64,000 bases of DNA from Amphimedon queenslandica. Lineage: Eukaryota > Porifera > Demospongiae > Haplosclerida > Niphatidae. Of this stretch, positions 37,412 through 57,400 are shown one piece after another. The position numbers and the translations under genes were made by a program. Under the pieces are notes generated by a model. It was not told the DNA's origin, searched no databases, and saw nothing but the letters and a program-made list of their open reading frames with translations. Location: NCBI RefSeq assembly GCF_000090795.2, contig NW_003546372.1, forward strand, positions 64,661-128,660, written 5' to 3'. Numbering within the stretch: position 1 is the stretch's first letter; each line of letters starts with the position of its first letter.

Positions 37412-37619
37412 TACCATATAGTGCTTTATTTTGGCGGCACTTTATTTTGGTGATTTTGCTGTAGAATTGTAATTGGTAGTTTTTAATTTGGTAATTTTTG
37501 TGTACACATGCATTACTGAGCATGTGCATTAATGATTGGTGGTTTTAATATTGGCAATTCCGCTTACAAACTGCCAATCGCCAAAATAAAAATCTGCGAA
37601 ATAAAAGTACTATATGGTA
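37412..37619. mobile_element. MITE, TACCATATAG family
   Basis: Ends TACCATATAGTGCTTTATTTTGGCGG and inverted TACCATATAGTACTTTTATTTCG. The interior has TTGGCnATT/AATnGCCAA inverted parts. No ORF. Confidence 0.7.
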
Positions 37620-37938
37620 TAAGGTGCATAATTGAGTTCTATCATGCCAATGATGCTATATCTATAGCTAAAAAACATTCCTTCGTTAGCAAAGGTTTAT
37701 ATAAAAGCAGCAAAGGGTTTCATTGTCTTCTCCTGAGACAAGCAGCAGTATCTCCTCCACCCACACACTGTCATTGTATAAAAGAAACATGCCCATAAAT
37801 AGCCATAAACATCTTGTGATGTTCTTGGTCATACAGCACTCTTTACTGTGCTATGGTTGCACTACATTGTACATGTACATGGTCAATATGATACAACCTA
37901 CCTGAACTTAAAAGGAAGAAGTCATTATTGTTCATAAA

Positions 37939-38448
37939 TTCTGATAGTTCTTGATCCATGAAGCAAGATTATCCTAAAAGTTACAATAAAAAAAGTGATT
38001 CTTAATTGGTAAAAGCAAGCAGACATACAGAAATTGGTGAAAGGTATGCAATAAAGAATATTCTTTGGTACGGTTTTACTCCTCAAACTAGTTCGATCCT
38101 CTAACTAATAGAAAACTAGAATTTACTCCATTTTTATAATAATAGTCAAGAAACCAAGCCCCACCTTCTATATCATAGGCATTAATTAGGAGAATCAAAA
38201 ACCAGTTAGGCCAGTTGCTATTCCAGTAAATTATACATATGGTTGGTGGGTTGGTATATATATATATACTAAAATAGTAATTTTTAATGCCATGATAAGG
38301 TGCCGTAGTAATGGCCTTGCAATATCATTAGTGAATGGTACTATGTGAGTTAAAGGATGGATTTATAACTGTAACAAAGCAATGTTACCTCCTTTAGTGA
38401 CCAACTTTGATCGTTCAGAAGACGCATTAGTTCAGTGTGAAACCTCAT
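37939..38448 (-). CDS. Very small candidate spliced ORF (33 residues)
   Basis: Exon 38389-38448 (MRFHTELMRLLNDQSWSLKE, then GTAAC donor) joins in phase 0 to an exon starting at 37977 (DNLASWIKNYQNL then stop). The splice sites are good and the peptide is helix-like, but it is short and unrecognised. It may be the visible piece of another gene or chance. Confidence 0.2.
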
Positions 38449-39256
38449 GCTCCCTTGCCTTCCTCTTGATCAAAAATGAGTGATCTTGCTGCTAATGAAC
38501 ATACTACAAGCATCATGAACCATGCACTTGTACTAGCTGTGATTTCTTTCTTCATACTTTGCATAATTAAAGTTGTATGTTCACGGTTTTGGCTATACCC
38601 AATTACCCACGCATATAACGTCAAGTGGGTGTGGTCAAAGTAAAGAAAAAAGGCAAATTTAAAAATCTTGAATTTCAGTAACAGGAGTCAGGACATGACC
38701 TAAAGACTTAAAAGTTAGAGAACCTCTAAAAGTATCAGTGAAATGTTTGTTTAGCCAAACTAAAAGAAGTTTAAAAGTATGCTTAGCTTGATTAGCACAT
38801 CTTTTGTATGCACTTAATTTGCATGCACCAAAAAATATCCACACTTTGGTCTCTACCCCACTTCTCAGTCCTAGCTGGAGCCATACCCAATTACCCATCA
38901 TTGTTGGCATGTATTCAGACAAGGAAGTAGTATTCAAGTGGCATAGGTATATGTGAATTAACTGTGCAGGCCAAATTTACTATAGAAACTTTATCCAAAA
39001 ATGACCAGTTTTAAGGGGCAAAACCAAATCATAGCTACTTAGGCGATAGTGCATGTAGACTAGAATGCATACCTAAAACGCTGGTTTTGTCCAATGAATG
39101 CTATAGCAGGTTTTTTGTTGGGTCAACACATCCACTCTGTGTATACACATGAACGTGCGTTTTCGTAATTTTGTGGGTTTAATTTGAGAACAAAATTTTA
39201 ACTGAATGACAGAAATCCACTATACGGTATTAAGTGCATAGAGGTCACCAACTCAT

Positions 39257-39345
39257 CACACACACACACACACACACATACACACACACACACACACACA
39301 GAGTCACTCACACACACACATGCACAAACACACACACACAATAAA
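39257..39345. repeat. CA microsatellite
   Basis: Interrupted (CA)n run of about 90 bp. Reading frames across it are low-complexity artefacts. Confidence 0.9.
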
Positions 39346-41267
39346 CCAAAAACCCACAGCCAGCCCTCCAACCACACAATTGTCCAGGTGCTAGTTGATT
39401 CCAATAACAAAGGCAGGATGTTATTTTAGCAGCATGAAAAAAAAGGATTTTTAATGGAATCTTCAAAGGGAATTGGGTTGTTCCTTAAAAATCCATAATG
39501 GAAAGCACTCATGCCACTACTGTCTGACAAAAAACCAAACCCTCTTAAATTAAAACATTAAAACAAAATGAAACATGCCATGCATACTCACACATAAAAC
39601 TTACCATTGACTATAAAAACTTGCTAAAGGTTGTAGCGAGACTGAACAACAAGCAAACCTAGAAAGACAATATGCTCGTAAGCAACTAAACTAAAGAGAC
39701 AGCTCAAGAATATCAAGACAATAATTATTGTAGCTATCAGTATCATCAATAAAATTACAAAAATAGATTATAATAATGATATTAAATGAAATGACTTGCC
39801 AAGAATATTAAATTTCCATTCTTAAGCCTTGAATCAGAAACTGTAGCACAGCAGAGTTTATTGTCAGAACAATACCAGCTGTAGGAATATATGCACCAGA
39901 TTGAATGAGAGAAGAAGATAAATAAATACATTACCTGGTATTGCTGGTTATCAGTATGTTGTAAAGATAGGAGAGACTCGTCTCTTACGCATGTCTTTAT
40001 GAGCAAATACAGTCAATTGAAAGAGAAAAATCAGCTTCTATCTAACAAAAACAAGTGCATGTCATGTGCATATTATGTGTGTGCCAAGGTGAAAGAAAAA
40101 AATTAATGACATGAGTTGAAGGTGAGTTTGAAAAGGAATCAAAGTTCATATATATATATATATAACACAAGCTACAATGACTGGATTAGACTCTGGTACA
40201 TTAAAAGACATGCACGCTGCTTGAGTAAACCAAATAGAAATGCTTAATATCATGAACACACACACACACACACACCACACATGCATTGTTTGTAAACAGT
40301 CACATTTATAACTGAAGTAAATCCATTGTTCATAGTCTAGCTCACAGACAGATACCCATAAACCTACCTGTATGTGCAATGAGCCCCATAGTCTTAAGAG
40401 ACCTGCTACAATCTTTGGATAACAACAGTTCTCGGACTCAAGGAATCAAGTCAATCAACTAGCCTCGTCCCCAGGCTCTCGAAGCTAGTCAATTAACCAG
40501 ATCAACCGGTTCAACCATAGATATTTCTTTACTCTATTATCTATGGTTCAAGCCCCATGCTCCAGCCCCGCCTTCTTTTTGGAATGGAGCTGGAGACTGG
40601 AGTCTGAGCTAGCAAGTGAGCATTGTCCTCGGCATTGTCTGAGTGCTTCCTCTGACTCCCAAGTCCCAACATCTCCTACAGACTTTGGCCAGAAGAAATT
40701 GAGCCTTTATTTGTAAGGTTCTAAGCATAACAAACTGAGAGGGTCTTTGGTGCAATTTTGGAGCAAATTTAAAATTAATTTTTGTAAAAAATCTAAACTT
40801 GATGATTTGAATGAGCTCAATATTTGTACGCAAAATAAATAGATGTATATGTATCAGAAAAAAATTATTAAAGTAGAGAAATCTCTACTTTTATTTTTAA
40901 AAAATCTATATACTATAGCACAGGGACTTTCAACTTCGGCCTTTTTTGAGGTTTTAAAAATTTGTAATAAATCCAAACTTAAATGAGTATGAGCTCAAAG
41001 TTTGTGTATAGGTTATAGCATAAGGATGCTTATATGTATGAGAATAAATCTAGTATTTGGCTGAATTTTTGAGCAACTTTATAAACTCCAATTGATCGAA
41101 ATCAGTCTCAACAAGATGAGAACGTGTAGAGTTTATGTATCAGATTCTATCCTGGCAAAATACTTCGTAATTAAAATTTAGAACAACCATTAAAAATCAA
41201 TCAAAAACAGCTCAAACTTATACATAAAAACTTTTTGAATATTAGAAATTATAAGTTAAATTTGTTG

Positions 41268-42791
41268 TTAATTGTCACTGCCTGCTTCTCCAGTAGTCTT
41301 CCTTCTCTCTTCGTATTCCATTCGTTTATAGTCTCTCTTAAAAAACACCACAAACATCAAGAAAGCAAGCATCATCATGATAACCAGAAAGATGCCACAG
41401 TTGGTCCAATCCTGTGGTTTTGCATTATCAGTGAGTGTATGATTGGAACGATGACCATTACAGAGTGACATGGTGTCATTAGAGCTTGGAAAAGAAACTT
41501 GACATTGATCATTCGAGAGAGTACTTGAATCAATGACTGGAGATATCAGTTGACCAATAGTTACAAATAAAAATCCAAATACCTGAGCTGCACTCCACAG
41601 TAAACCAGAGCTGGTAGCCTCAGCAGCTGGGAATGTTACCTCGACCCCTAACTCCATAGCAACAGGAAGGAATCCAAGACCAAAAAAACCAGTAGCACAA
41701 AGAAAAAAGGCTAACACAAAAGGAATGTGTTGTATAGTAGATACCTCAACAAAGCCTATTATTGATAGTGTGGTACATGATAGGCAGATTATTCCTATCT
41801 CTTTGTACAGTCCACTGATTCTGCTTATCAATAGTCCTGATAGTGTAGCACCAACTACACCAAATATTATCAACAATGATCCCCATAAACCAGCAGCTTT
41901 GTTTGAGTATCCATAAGGACAGACATATTGAGGTACTATAATTTGGACGGTAGTAAATACCCCAGCACTTACACCAAATGTTGTTAGGAGAACCCAAAAA
42001 TTCAAATTTTTGGAAGCACTTTTTAGTCCTTTAATGAATGGCAAGTGTGCAGTATCATGACTGGAAGTTGGAGGAATGGCAGGAGAGGAACGCCAAATAA
42101 ACGATATGGAGAAAAGAGCACCAATACCAGCTGGAATAATATATACCCATAACATTACTGGTAGTTTTTGAATGTCAGTAACAATATATGGTGATGCTAT
42201 CTGTGCAATTGCAACACCAAGTGGATTAGCAACCGAAGCAAGGTCTGTACAAAGACCTCTCTCTTTAGCTCCAAACCATGTATTTGCAAGTTTCGCTGGT
42301 GCATATAGAATGAATGGCTGAGCAAAGGCTGTGATAATCTGTCCAATTATGGCAGTGATGAAACCAGCTTTAGAGTCTGAGCAAATAATGGGATCCATTG
42401 TACTTATGTAGCGCAATACACCACCTAGTAGGTTGCACACTGTACCAATTATGATGGCTGTTCTGAGTCCAAAGACATCCAGTACAAAAATACTAAAAAA
42501 CCCCATGACAAGAGAAGAAATAAAGTAACTATTAGAGAACCAGTCAACCTCAGACAAACTGATACCATAGTAACTAGCAGTTAGACTAGGAACTGGGGAG
42601 TAACTTAGCCACATTATTCCATTGCTAAGATTCAAAACTATCAGTGCTATTAACATCAAGTATCGAACAGGATATAGTTTATATTGAACTGGTCCAACTG
42701 AGTCATTTGATTTTGGGCTGGCATCCTCCAACTGTACTTTTGAGTTCGCTTTTGAAACTTCACATGCTTCACAATTGGTAGCCATTGTCAT
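41268..42791 (-). CDS. SLC49A3: MFS transporter, SLC49A3 (MFSD7)-like
   Basis: A single-exon ORF of 507 residues with about 12 membrane helices. SLC49 family signatures are visible: NLSNGIMWLSYSPVPSL in TM1, APAKLANTWFG and SVANPLGVAIAQ in the middle, and GFLPVAMELGVEVTFPAAEA in TM10-11. SLC49 members move haem, choline or related substrates; the substrate of A3 is not established. Start is at 42791 or the second Met at 42785. It is head to head with the NERD-like gene, about 80 bp apart. No introns. Confidence 0.88.
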   Translation of the reverse strand: MTMATNCEACEVSKANSKVQLEDASPKSNDSVGPVQYKLYPVRYLMLIALIVLNLSNGIMWLSYSPVPSLTASYYGISLSEVDWFSNSYFISSLVMGFFSIFVLDVFGLRTAIIIGTVCNLLGGVLRYISTMDPIICSDSKAGFITAIIGQIITAFAQPFILYAPAKLANTWFGAKERGLCTDLASVANPLGVAIAQIASPYIVTDIQKLPVMLWVYIIPAGIGALFSISFIWRSSPAIPPTSSHDTAHLPFIKGLKSASKNLNFWVLLTTFGVSAGVFTTVQIIVPQYVCPYGYSNKAAGLWGSLLIIFGVVGATLSGLLISRISGLYKEIGIICLSCTTLSIIGFVEVSTIQHIPFVLAFFLCATGFFGLGFLPVAMELGVEVTFPAAEATSSGLLWSAAQVFGFLFVTIGQLISPVIDSSTLSNDQCQVSFPSSNDTMSLCNGHRSNHTLTDNAKPQDWTNCGIFLVIMMMLAFLMFVVFFKRDYKRMEYEERRKTTGEAGSDN

Positions 42792-42871
42792 ACACCCACG
42801 CTTTCAATCAAATGTGTGGTTATTAACTTCTCGTTAGTTAACTTTTGGTTATTAATCTCAAATCTCTAAAC

Positions 42872-43813
42872 ATGTCTGAAGTGGCACTAAAGAATTTGTC
42901 TCTCAAAGAAGAATTCTTTTCAAACTTTGCTGGTAGATGTGGCATAAAGACTGACACTCTCTTTCGAGGTCTCAGAGTTACTTATGATTACACTCAGCAC
43001 GAGAGGATAGACGCTGTCCTCCTTACCTCCTCGAAAATACACCTGTTTGAAGTCGTGACATGGTCTGGAAGGTATCAAAAAGAGAATGACAGCACGTGGA
43101 CGAGACAAGAGAGAGTGGAAGGAGTACCTATTACTAGCTCCTCATCTTCCTCCTCTACTGCCTCGAACGGGACAGAGAACACGTTAGTAACACTAATGAC
43201 AACAAGAGTAACCAATCCTGTGCTCATAGCACAGAAGAAACTTAAAGCACTCAAGCAGTACATAGAAAGCAAGATGGGCCCTACCCGTTCCTCTTATTTC
43301 GAATACTGGGTCCTCTTCATAAAGGAAGAGTGCATACTCAGCGAGGACTGCCTCTCACACCCTAACATTGTGCCATACTCAAAACTGGACGAGTTCCTTG
43401 GTAATACTTTTAAGACGAGTTGGGGTCGATGGTTTGTTGAGTGGTATCCAATGTGGCCTGTCTGGATCAGCTCTTATTCTAGGTACAAAGAGACCCTGGA
43501 CACTATACCCACATGGGATATCGTTCATTTGAAGTCCGGGGGTAAGCTCTACGGTGAACTGAAGGCTTGTACTGGTGTACCGTATGACAGGCTTGCCAAC
43601 TCAGAGCTCAAATTTAGAGCGACCAAAGCTGGTTACCTCATTGGTACTGATGGTATCATTGTTGATGCTCTTCAGAGAAATTCAAAGTCTCTTTTTACGA
43701 CTACTCTTGATCCTGCTGCTCACCTTGAGTTCATTTGCGTTGACGCTGATACGCCCACTTCAATTAAACTAGCTGATATTAATAGAGTGACTATCAGCAG
43801 ACCTTGGCAATAA
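42872..43813 (+). CDS. NERD-like domain protein, single exon
   Basis: Chosen start is the ATG at 42872 (MSEVALKNLSLKEEFF), giving 313 residues. The pattern RGLRVTYDYTQHERIDAVLL then KIHLFEVVTWSG resembles the NERD (nuclease-related) core, in which an Asp and an E-x-K pair form the site. Here the third position is Val (EVV) instead of Lys, so catalysis may be lost. A low-complexity serine run (about 90-97 of this frame) follows, and the C-terminal half (WDIVHLKSGGKLYGELKACTG) has an SM-like or SH3-like look. Similar uncharacterised proteins are found in animals. Function unknown. Confidence 0.55.
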   Translation: MSEVALKNLSLKEEFFSNFAGRCGIKTDTLFRGLRVTYDYTQHERIDAVLLTSSKIHLFEVVTWSGRYQKENDSTWTRQERVEGVPITSSSSSSSTASNGTENTLVTLMTTRVTNPVLIAQKKLKALKQYIESKMGPTRSSYFEYWVLFIKEECILSEDCLSHPNIVPYSKLDEFLGNTFKTSWGRWFVEWYPMWPVWISSYSRYKETLDTIPTWDIVHLKSGGKLYGELKACTGVPYDRLANSELKFRATKAGYLIGTDGIIVDALQRNSKSLFTTTLDPAAHLEFICVDADTPTSIKLADINRVTISRPWQ

Positions 43814-43982
43814 AGAAACTAATATTATAGTATATTGTTTATATCATATATCTGTAACAAGAGCCAACCTTAATATTTGAATAATTAATTTAATGATTAA
43901 ATTGATACTTATCAATGAATGAATATATTAAGCATGTCGGAATAATAGTAATAATTAAATGATAAATAATGGTACAAAAATA

Positions 43983-51340
<7,358 letters not shown>

Positions 51341-51437
51341 ATTGTTTTTAATATTTATTAAAGTTATTTAACTGAAATTACTAACTGACCACACCTCAAT
51401 TTCCCTTAGACTACCACGCCCACCCACGTGCTACCTT

Positions 51438-52851
51438 ATGGATAACTCTAAAGTCTTCTTGATAGCTGAAAGGCTCCAACTTTTAAGAATAAAATACGAA
51501 AGACTAATACAAGTATCTACTGCTATTCTTGAACCTTGGTAATCATCAAAAAAAGTTTTAATTTGAAATCATGCATTTTTCATAGGCCATCAAAAGAGAA
51601 GCCACTCCCACAAGAACCCTCTTCCTCTCTACCTGAAAATGGTGTACCTGTGTCTCCTCAAGTACCGTCACCTGAAATACAAAATATTGATAAAATACTG
51701 GCCGTAGCTCAAAAGGTTCGTGGAGGTGGTCATTTTAAAGAGGCTACAAAAACATCCACAACCTGTAAAGAGAGCCTTAAAAAAGCAAAGTCTGTATACA
51801 AGACTGAGAAACCTTTGACGTCTTCAAGTGTTCATTCAACTACATCTAAGAGTTTTGGTGGTAGGAGTGTAGCTAAAAGAAGAAAAGAGAAAGGAGAAAG
51901 TGGATTTCATGTATCTTCTTTTGTCCCTCCATCTCCTCCCCACCTGGAGGATACAAAGGAACAAGAAGAGCTGTTTACTTTAAAATATAAAGGGTATGAT
52001 ATTTCTTTGTATGTGTCAAATTTATTTTATATATGTATCTAGCGGGAGTCTTGAATTACCAAGTAAATATAGACGTTTGAGAAGCATAATCTCAAAGTAA
52101 GGAGATGACCATCTTATATTATTGTAGTATTTTTGATTAAGATTTAAAGAGACTAGTTTTAAAATCCATGATGACAATGATGAAACTAAGGATGACATTT
52201 TTCTTCAAAATATGAAGACCTCAAATAAAGTGAATACATGGATGCACGCATTTTTATAATTGATAAACTGTGTGCTGCTCAGGAAGAGAGAGTAAAGTAT
52301 GCCAAGCTCTGCCTGCTAAAAGAAGAGCTGACTCTTTTAAAAGAACACTTATCAATGCCTCTTAATGATAGCAAGGGCTCATCAAGTATTCACTGTACAG
52401 TATTCCTGTAGTTTCACTCTATTTTATAGTTATCGATTTAGAGGATGCATTGGAGTCTAAATATAAGCTAGAGCTGCTCCTACAATCATTTGACAGATTA
52501 GTTATTGATAGTGATGAACTCTGTGATGTGAAAGAACCTTATCATGAATCTGGTGTAAAAGTAAAACCTACTAAACAATTATTATTATTGTCATCATTAA
52601 TTTAGTCATTGTCTCTTGATTTGGAGTATATTCAATTGATGCTTGATAGTGAGTTTCTTCTGCTATGTACCTCTCATCTCATACCTTTACTACATTCAAT
52701 GGACCAGTCTGATCAGTTAGTTGATATCTTTTATTCATTTGTTTATTTATTTAATAGGAGGTACACACAATTATTTCACTCCATACAGAACATTGCTGGT
52801 CTAAATAAAACTATAATTGTTTCAGTTGATATTGACAGAAATAAAAAATAG
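51438..52851 (+). CDS. TEDC2: Tubulin epsilon and delta complex protein 2
   Basis: Seven exons: 51438-51538, 51586-51993, 52043-52096, 52142-52229, 52283-52394, 52430-52560 and 52606-52851. They sum to 1140 nt, 379 residues. Segments shared with TEDC2 are AILEPWPSKEKP near the start, NIDKILAVAQKVRGGG, LFTLKYKGGSLELPSKYRRL and KDDIFLQNMKTSN; the order and spacing agree. The rest is helical (EERVKYAKLCLLKEELTLLK). TEDC2 works with TEDC1, delta- and epsilon-tubulin to stabilise centriolar triplet microtubules. The gene is divergent from ERCC6, 97 bp between start codons. Confidence 0.82.
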
Positions 52852-52891
52852 CAATAATACCTAATATAATTTAAAATTCTATTAATGTTCT

Positions 52892-54322
52892 CTAGTGTCT
52901 CCATCCAACAGCATGACCGTCCTCCATCTGTGGTTCAAGAAACCCACGAAATTCTGTGCCATCTAGCAGCCATCTTGCACCATATCCTTCCACTGTCCTC
53001 ATTTCTACTACTTGTAGATCATGCTGTTAGTGTTACATAATAAAACATATATAATATACCATATAGCTAGAATCTTTTGTGGCCCAAAATTTTTGCCAAT
53101 TTGTTGATTTATTCAAAATTTGCGAAAAGAAAATTCGCAAAAAAAATCAATTTATACGGCTCAACATGGTCAAAAGGCAGAAAATCGTGAAAATTAAAAC
53201 TACAAAATAGATTTTTGGATGAAATTTTCAGATCATGAAAATTTCTTGCTATACAGTAATAAGGCTTTACTCACAGGCAAACAGTGTATATTAATCCATG
53301 TGGCATTATCAAGTATTCTATGAATTAGTGCCAATGCATGTTTATTCTTTTCATCTTCACCTGATGAGAGAGATCTAATACAATAAAGGTCATTTCATCT
53401 CATACTTCCTGTAGCTTTTCCCCACCAGCTTGTAGTGTCATCCCGATGATGATGCTTAGTCAAAGCTCTTGCTCCTACTGTTAATTTAGCAGGTGGACAG
53501 TGAAGCTTTACAAATGATGAGAGGAGAGTTTCTCGTGACGGAGGCAATACATCAACACTACCAACTGTCTGCCTTATACCTAGCAGATCCATTACACCTC
53601 TCATTCCTAGTGTCTGTGTATATGTAACAATATACATTATGAAATACATTTCAATTTGTAATATAATACTTGAAGTGTTTCTGTAAGGAAGAATCTCTTT
53701 TCATCATCAGACCAAAAATCCCAAAGAGAGTAAGCACCCTTCAGTTTAGGAGTCAATCCTTCTATCCTTTCCTTCCTGTGTATAGAATAATGTCAATCAA
53801 CCTTCCCCCATCATGTGCTCTTGGTTAATGTATTGCTATCTCTAGGGGAGCCTACCTTATTTCAATAATGGCCGTCTCGTTGAGGAGAAACATCTCTGGT
53901 AAATCAAGAACAGGGCAGTGACTGAAATAATAAATAAATTAATAATAATAGTAATCACAATAATGTTTTTAATCAAAATAATAACAATAATAAATCATAT
54001 AGATCTTATATACCCAGTTTTCATCCAGTGTGCTAATACTGTAGCAAGTCTATTGTACAGTGGGTAAGGTGGATAGCCAGTTATTAAACTGAGTCCATCA
54101 GAGGAGGAGATGGTAGATACTGATTCACTCTTGGATTCACTTGAGGTTGATGGGTGGTCAGTTAGATCTAGTAATGTCAAGCATTGCTCAGTGGAGAATA
54201 TTGAATCAGATTTAGAAGACAATTCTTTAATAGCCTACATACAATAAATAATTATTTAAAAATATTACTTATCTTACTGTGATTAAAAATGGCTTTAAAA
54301 GGACAGAAAAATCTTCAGCCAT
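52892..54322 (-). CDS. Conserved-looking protein of unknown function
   Basis: Seven exons: 54278-54322, 54014-54234, 53856-53921, 53670-53775, 53406-53613, 53275-53360 and 52892-53023. They sum to 864 nt, 287 residues. No signal peptide or membrane helix. Notable parts are a serine-rich stretch, PPYPLYNRLATVLAHWM, KGAYSLWDFWSDDEKRFL and a compact C-terminus (YGARWLLDGTEFRGFLEPQM, then WRH at the end). The C-terminus has the look of a conserved domain, but I cannot name the family. It starts 94 bp from TEPSIN on the opposite strand. A MITE (53057-53258) fills the last intron. Confidence 0.75.
53057..53258. mobile_element. MITE, TACCATATAGC family
   Basis: Ends TACCATATAGCTAGAATCTTTTGTGG and, inverted, TACTGTATAGCAAGAAATTTTCATG; only the terminal 12 bp and part of the interior match. 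Lies in an intron; no ORF. Confidence 0.55.
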
Positions 54323-54416
54323 GATTGCATTTGCAGCAGCCCTAGCCACACCTTCGCCTTAATGCAACAAACCACGCCCTCAACACGCCCATTCCAAATA
54401 AGGACACAGGGTCAAA

Positions 54417-57400
54417 ATGGCTGCCGGTCCATCCCTGACAGAGAAACTGGCCAACATACAACACGTAAGGCTTGCATTATACCAGACTCTCCTCTTCATC
54501 AATCTTTCTCTTTTTATAGATGCCGTCACTGATAGCCGCTACTGTAGCATCAGATAAACCAGTCGACGGATATTTAATAAGAGACATTGTCAGTATCCAC
54601 CTCATTTATAATACTAAAGAGATAGAATTAAGTGTAGTATATCTATTTCAAGGGTTGCATGTTCTAATTTGAATTAATTCACTTAGCTTTTTGTGTATTT
54701 CTAATTAAATAATCAGAAGTGCATTATTGTTTCTTATTTGGCAGTCGTCCAAGTGAATTATTGGTCATTTTTCCTGAGCTTGTTTGTTATTTCGTTAGAA
54801 ATGTCTTACGAATCTTTACAGACGAGAGTATTCCTCCAAAAATATTTGATAAATCATCTTGACTCTAGCAGGAACGTCTACGTAAAAATTAAAGTATGTG
54901 TACAAAAGATATAATCTTCATCTTTCCTCTTGCTTTCCTCCACTTACTTTTCCTCTCCCTCAGGTTTTAAAGTTAGTTCTAAGTTTGCTTGATGAAGGTC
55001 ACACTGACTTTCATCGAAATCTACAAAAGACACCCGAACCATTTAAAAGCGCTTCGAGTAAGCCACAGCGTACACTCATTATTAATTTATAAATGAACTT
55101 TAGTGCTGAAAGCAACTAGTCCAGAAGTGGCCGGAGACTGTGGAAGAATTAGAGATTTAGCAAATGTAAGACAATAAGAGTTAGTATGCCTCTACCGTTA
55201 ATACCTGTACATGTATATGTACTGTACCACTCAGCTATAAGTTTTCGTTTACACTATACCTGTGTTCCACACTCTAGTGCAATAATTACACTAGTGCACC
55301 ACAAAACGAGATAAGTACCTGACGTACATGTACATGATAAATACACGATACAGGCGCTGCCTTCACTAGTGCAGCTTGAGTGTATGTATAGACAAGCTGT
55401 ACCAGTGTCATGTACATGATAAGTAAATAAACTTATAGCTGAGTGGTACAGTACCTTCAGTCCTTCACATTTCCATTTCATAGAAAGTTCTTGATCGATT
55501 GTTTGACGATCCTCCTTCTGATCGTGCCTGTCCTTATGGTCTACCACAGCAGGCAACAGGCGGCAGTGGTAGTAATATTATTAATGGATTGGGTGGGGCC
55601 AGCAGTTCATCTTCAAGAGATAACACATCGTCATCATTATTAGGTAATTATACACTTTTAATACAGTACAGTACATGTAGCTACTGAGAGTTATGAAGTG
55701 GTGAGTACTGTCATATGGAACTACAATATAACTTTTATTTGTTTTATTATTTTAATTTTATTATTGTTTTGTTAGGAGGGCGTGGAGGTGGTGGACGTAT
55801 CCAAGGATTTGGTAATACGCCTTCACCAACAAATAATAACAATAGCTCAATATCATCACAATTGAGTAATTAATAATAATTAATTATTATAATAGTTACA
55901 TGTGTTATATTTTAGTTTAGTTTTTTGTTCCGTTTTTCTTTTTTGGGTTTCGTTCTGTTTTGTTTTCCTTATGGGCTTTCCCTTTCTGTCTCTCTCTTTT
56001 GTCCTTTTTATAATAATAATAATAAAAATAATAATAACAATAATTTGTTCTATTTCTCTTTAGGTTCTGCTGTTGGTAATTTATTTAGTTCTGCACTAGG
56101 TTCTTCTTCAAGCAAGGACAGAACCGGTTTGGTCATTGAAAAGTCTTACGCAACCACAACTCCTGTACCACAATACTCGTCTAGTTTAGGTGGAGTAGGG
56201 GGTGGGGCTAGTAGCCGTTCACATAATGCCCACTCATTTAGAGGAGGAGGAGGAGGGAGAGGGACATGGGAAGACGGGGAGGAGAAGAGAACGACAGGAG
56301 GGTAAGGAATAGTAGTTTATAATTTAATTTGTTATTTAATAATTTATAGTGGGAGGGACCGATCTGAGACCGCACCCTCTCCTACTGTAGTTCACAGGGA
56401 TGGTGAGCAGGAGAGACGTTTGGTTGATCAGATAACGACACCAGGTGGAGTGAGAGTGGCACCAAACAGAGAAGAAATGAGCTCATTTTTAAACAGGTAA
56501 TGAGAGGCTATGAGGTGCTCATTGTTTATATTTATTAGGTGCAAGTCATTGGATTGTATCGCAATTGTTGAGTGTTTGAGGGACAAACTGAATAGTGATT
56601 CTGATCAAACGATACTAGTGAGTTTATAAAGAAAATGTAATGTTTAATACATTCTCTTCCTCTCTCTCTCTCTCCCTCCCTCCCTCCCCCCTCTCTCTCC
56701 CTCCCCCTTTCTTTTTGTAGAAATCTTTATTTGTTGTTGAAGGTTTGGCTAGGTCTGATATACAAGACATATTTTCTTATCTTGATTTGTTATTAAATGA
56801 ACTGAATTCATTATCTACCTCTAGTAATGCAACAATTAAAGCAAAATCAGATAAAGTAAGTATAATACATGTATATAAGTATGATAAGTATGCATGCATC
56901 AAAATTAAAATGAAGGTTGCATGCCTGGTCTTTAGTTAGATTTTTGAGCAGCTTTAAAAAAATTTTAAATCTAATTTTTGATTCAGCTGAAAGTACAAAA
57001 ATCACAAGAAGAGAATTTTCCTTTTTAATAATTTTTTCTGATACATATACACATTGTTATGTTGTATATCAACTTCGATCAAATTTGGATTTATTATGAA
57101 TTTTAAATTTGCTCAAAATGTTCCAATTTTTGCTCCAAGTTTTATTTGCTCTGTATTGTAGTGCTTGAAGCATGGTCTTTAGCTCACTTAGCATGCTTTG
57201 GGGGAATCCTGTGCCTATGCATCAAAAAAAATATTTAAAAAGGAGAATTCTTTTTTAGCTATTTTTACGAAGAACATTTAAAAGGGTCTTTGGCCAAAAT
57301 TTTTGTATTAGTGATAATTATTATTATTTTACTATTATTACAGCTACTTAATTTATTGGGGACTACCAGTACAATACATGAACAGCAACAGTCACAAATA

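Larger units (their letters stand above)
35426..41267. other. Gene-poor region with MITEs and microsatellites
   Basis: About 5.8 kb without a gene I can support. It holds two MITEs (36520-36759, 37412-37619), a possible third hairpin at about 36890-37042, a CA microsatellite (39257-39345), a TA run (about 40149-40162), another CA run (40257-40275), copies of the dispersed intron repeat (40740-41220) and two weak small ORFs around 38.4 kb. Confidence 0.5.

Noticed and set aside
39198-39410. Cys/Val-rich open frame
   Set aside because: Reads through a CA microsatellite.
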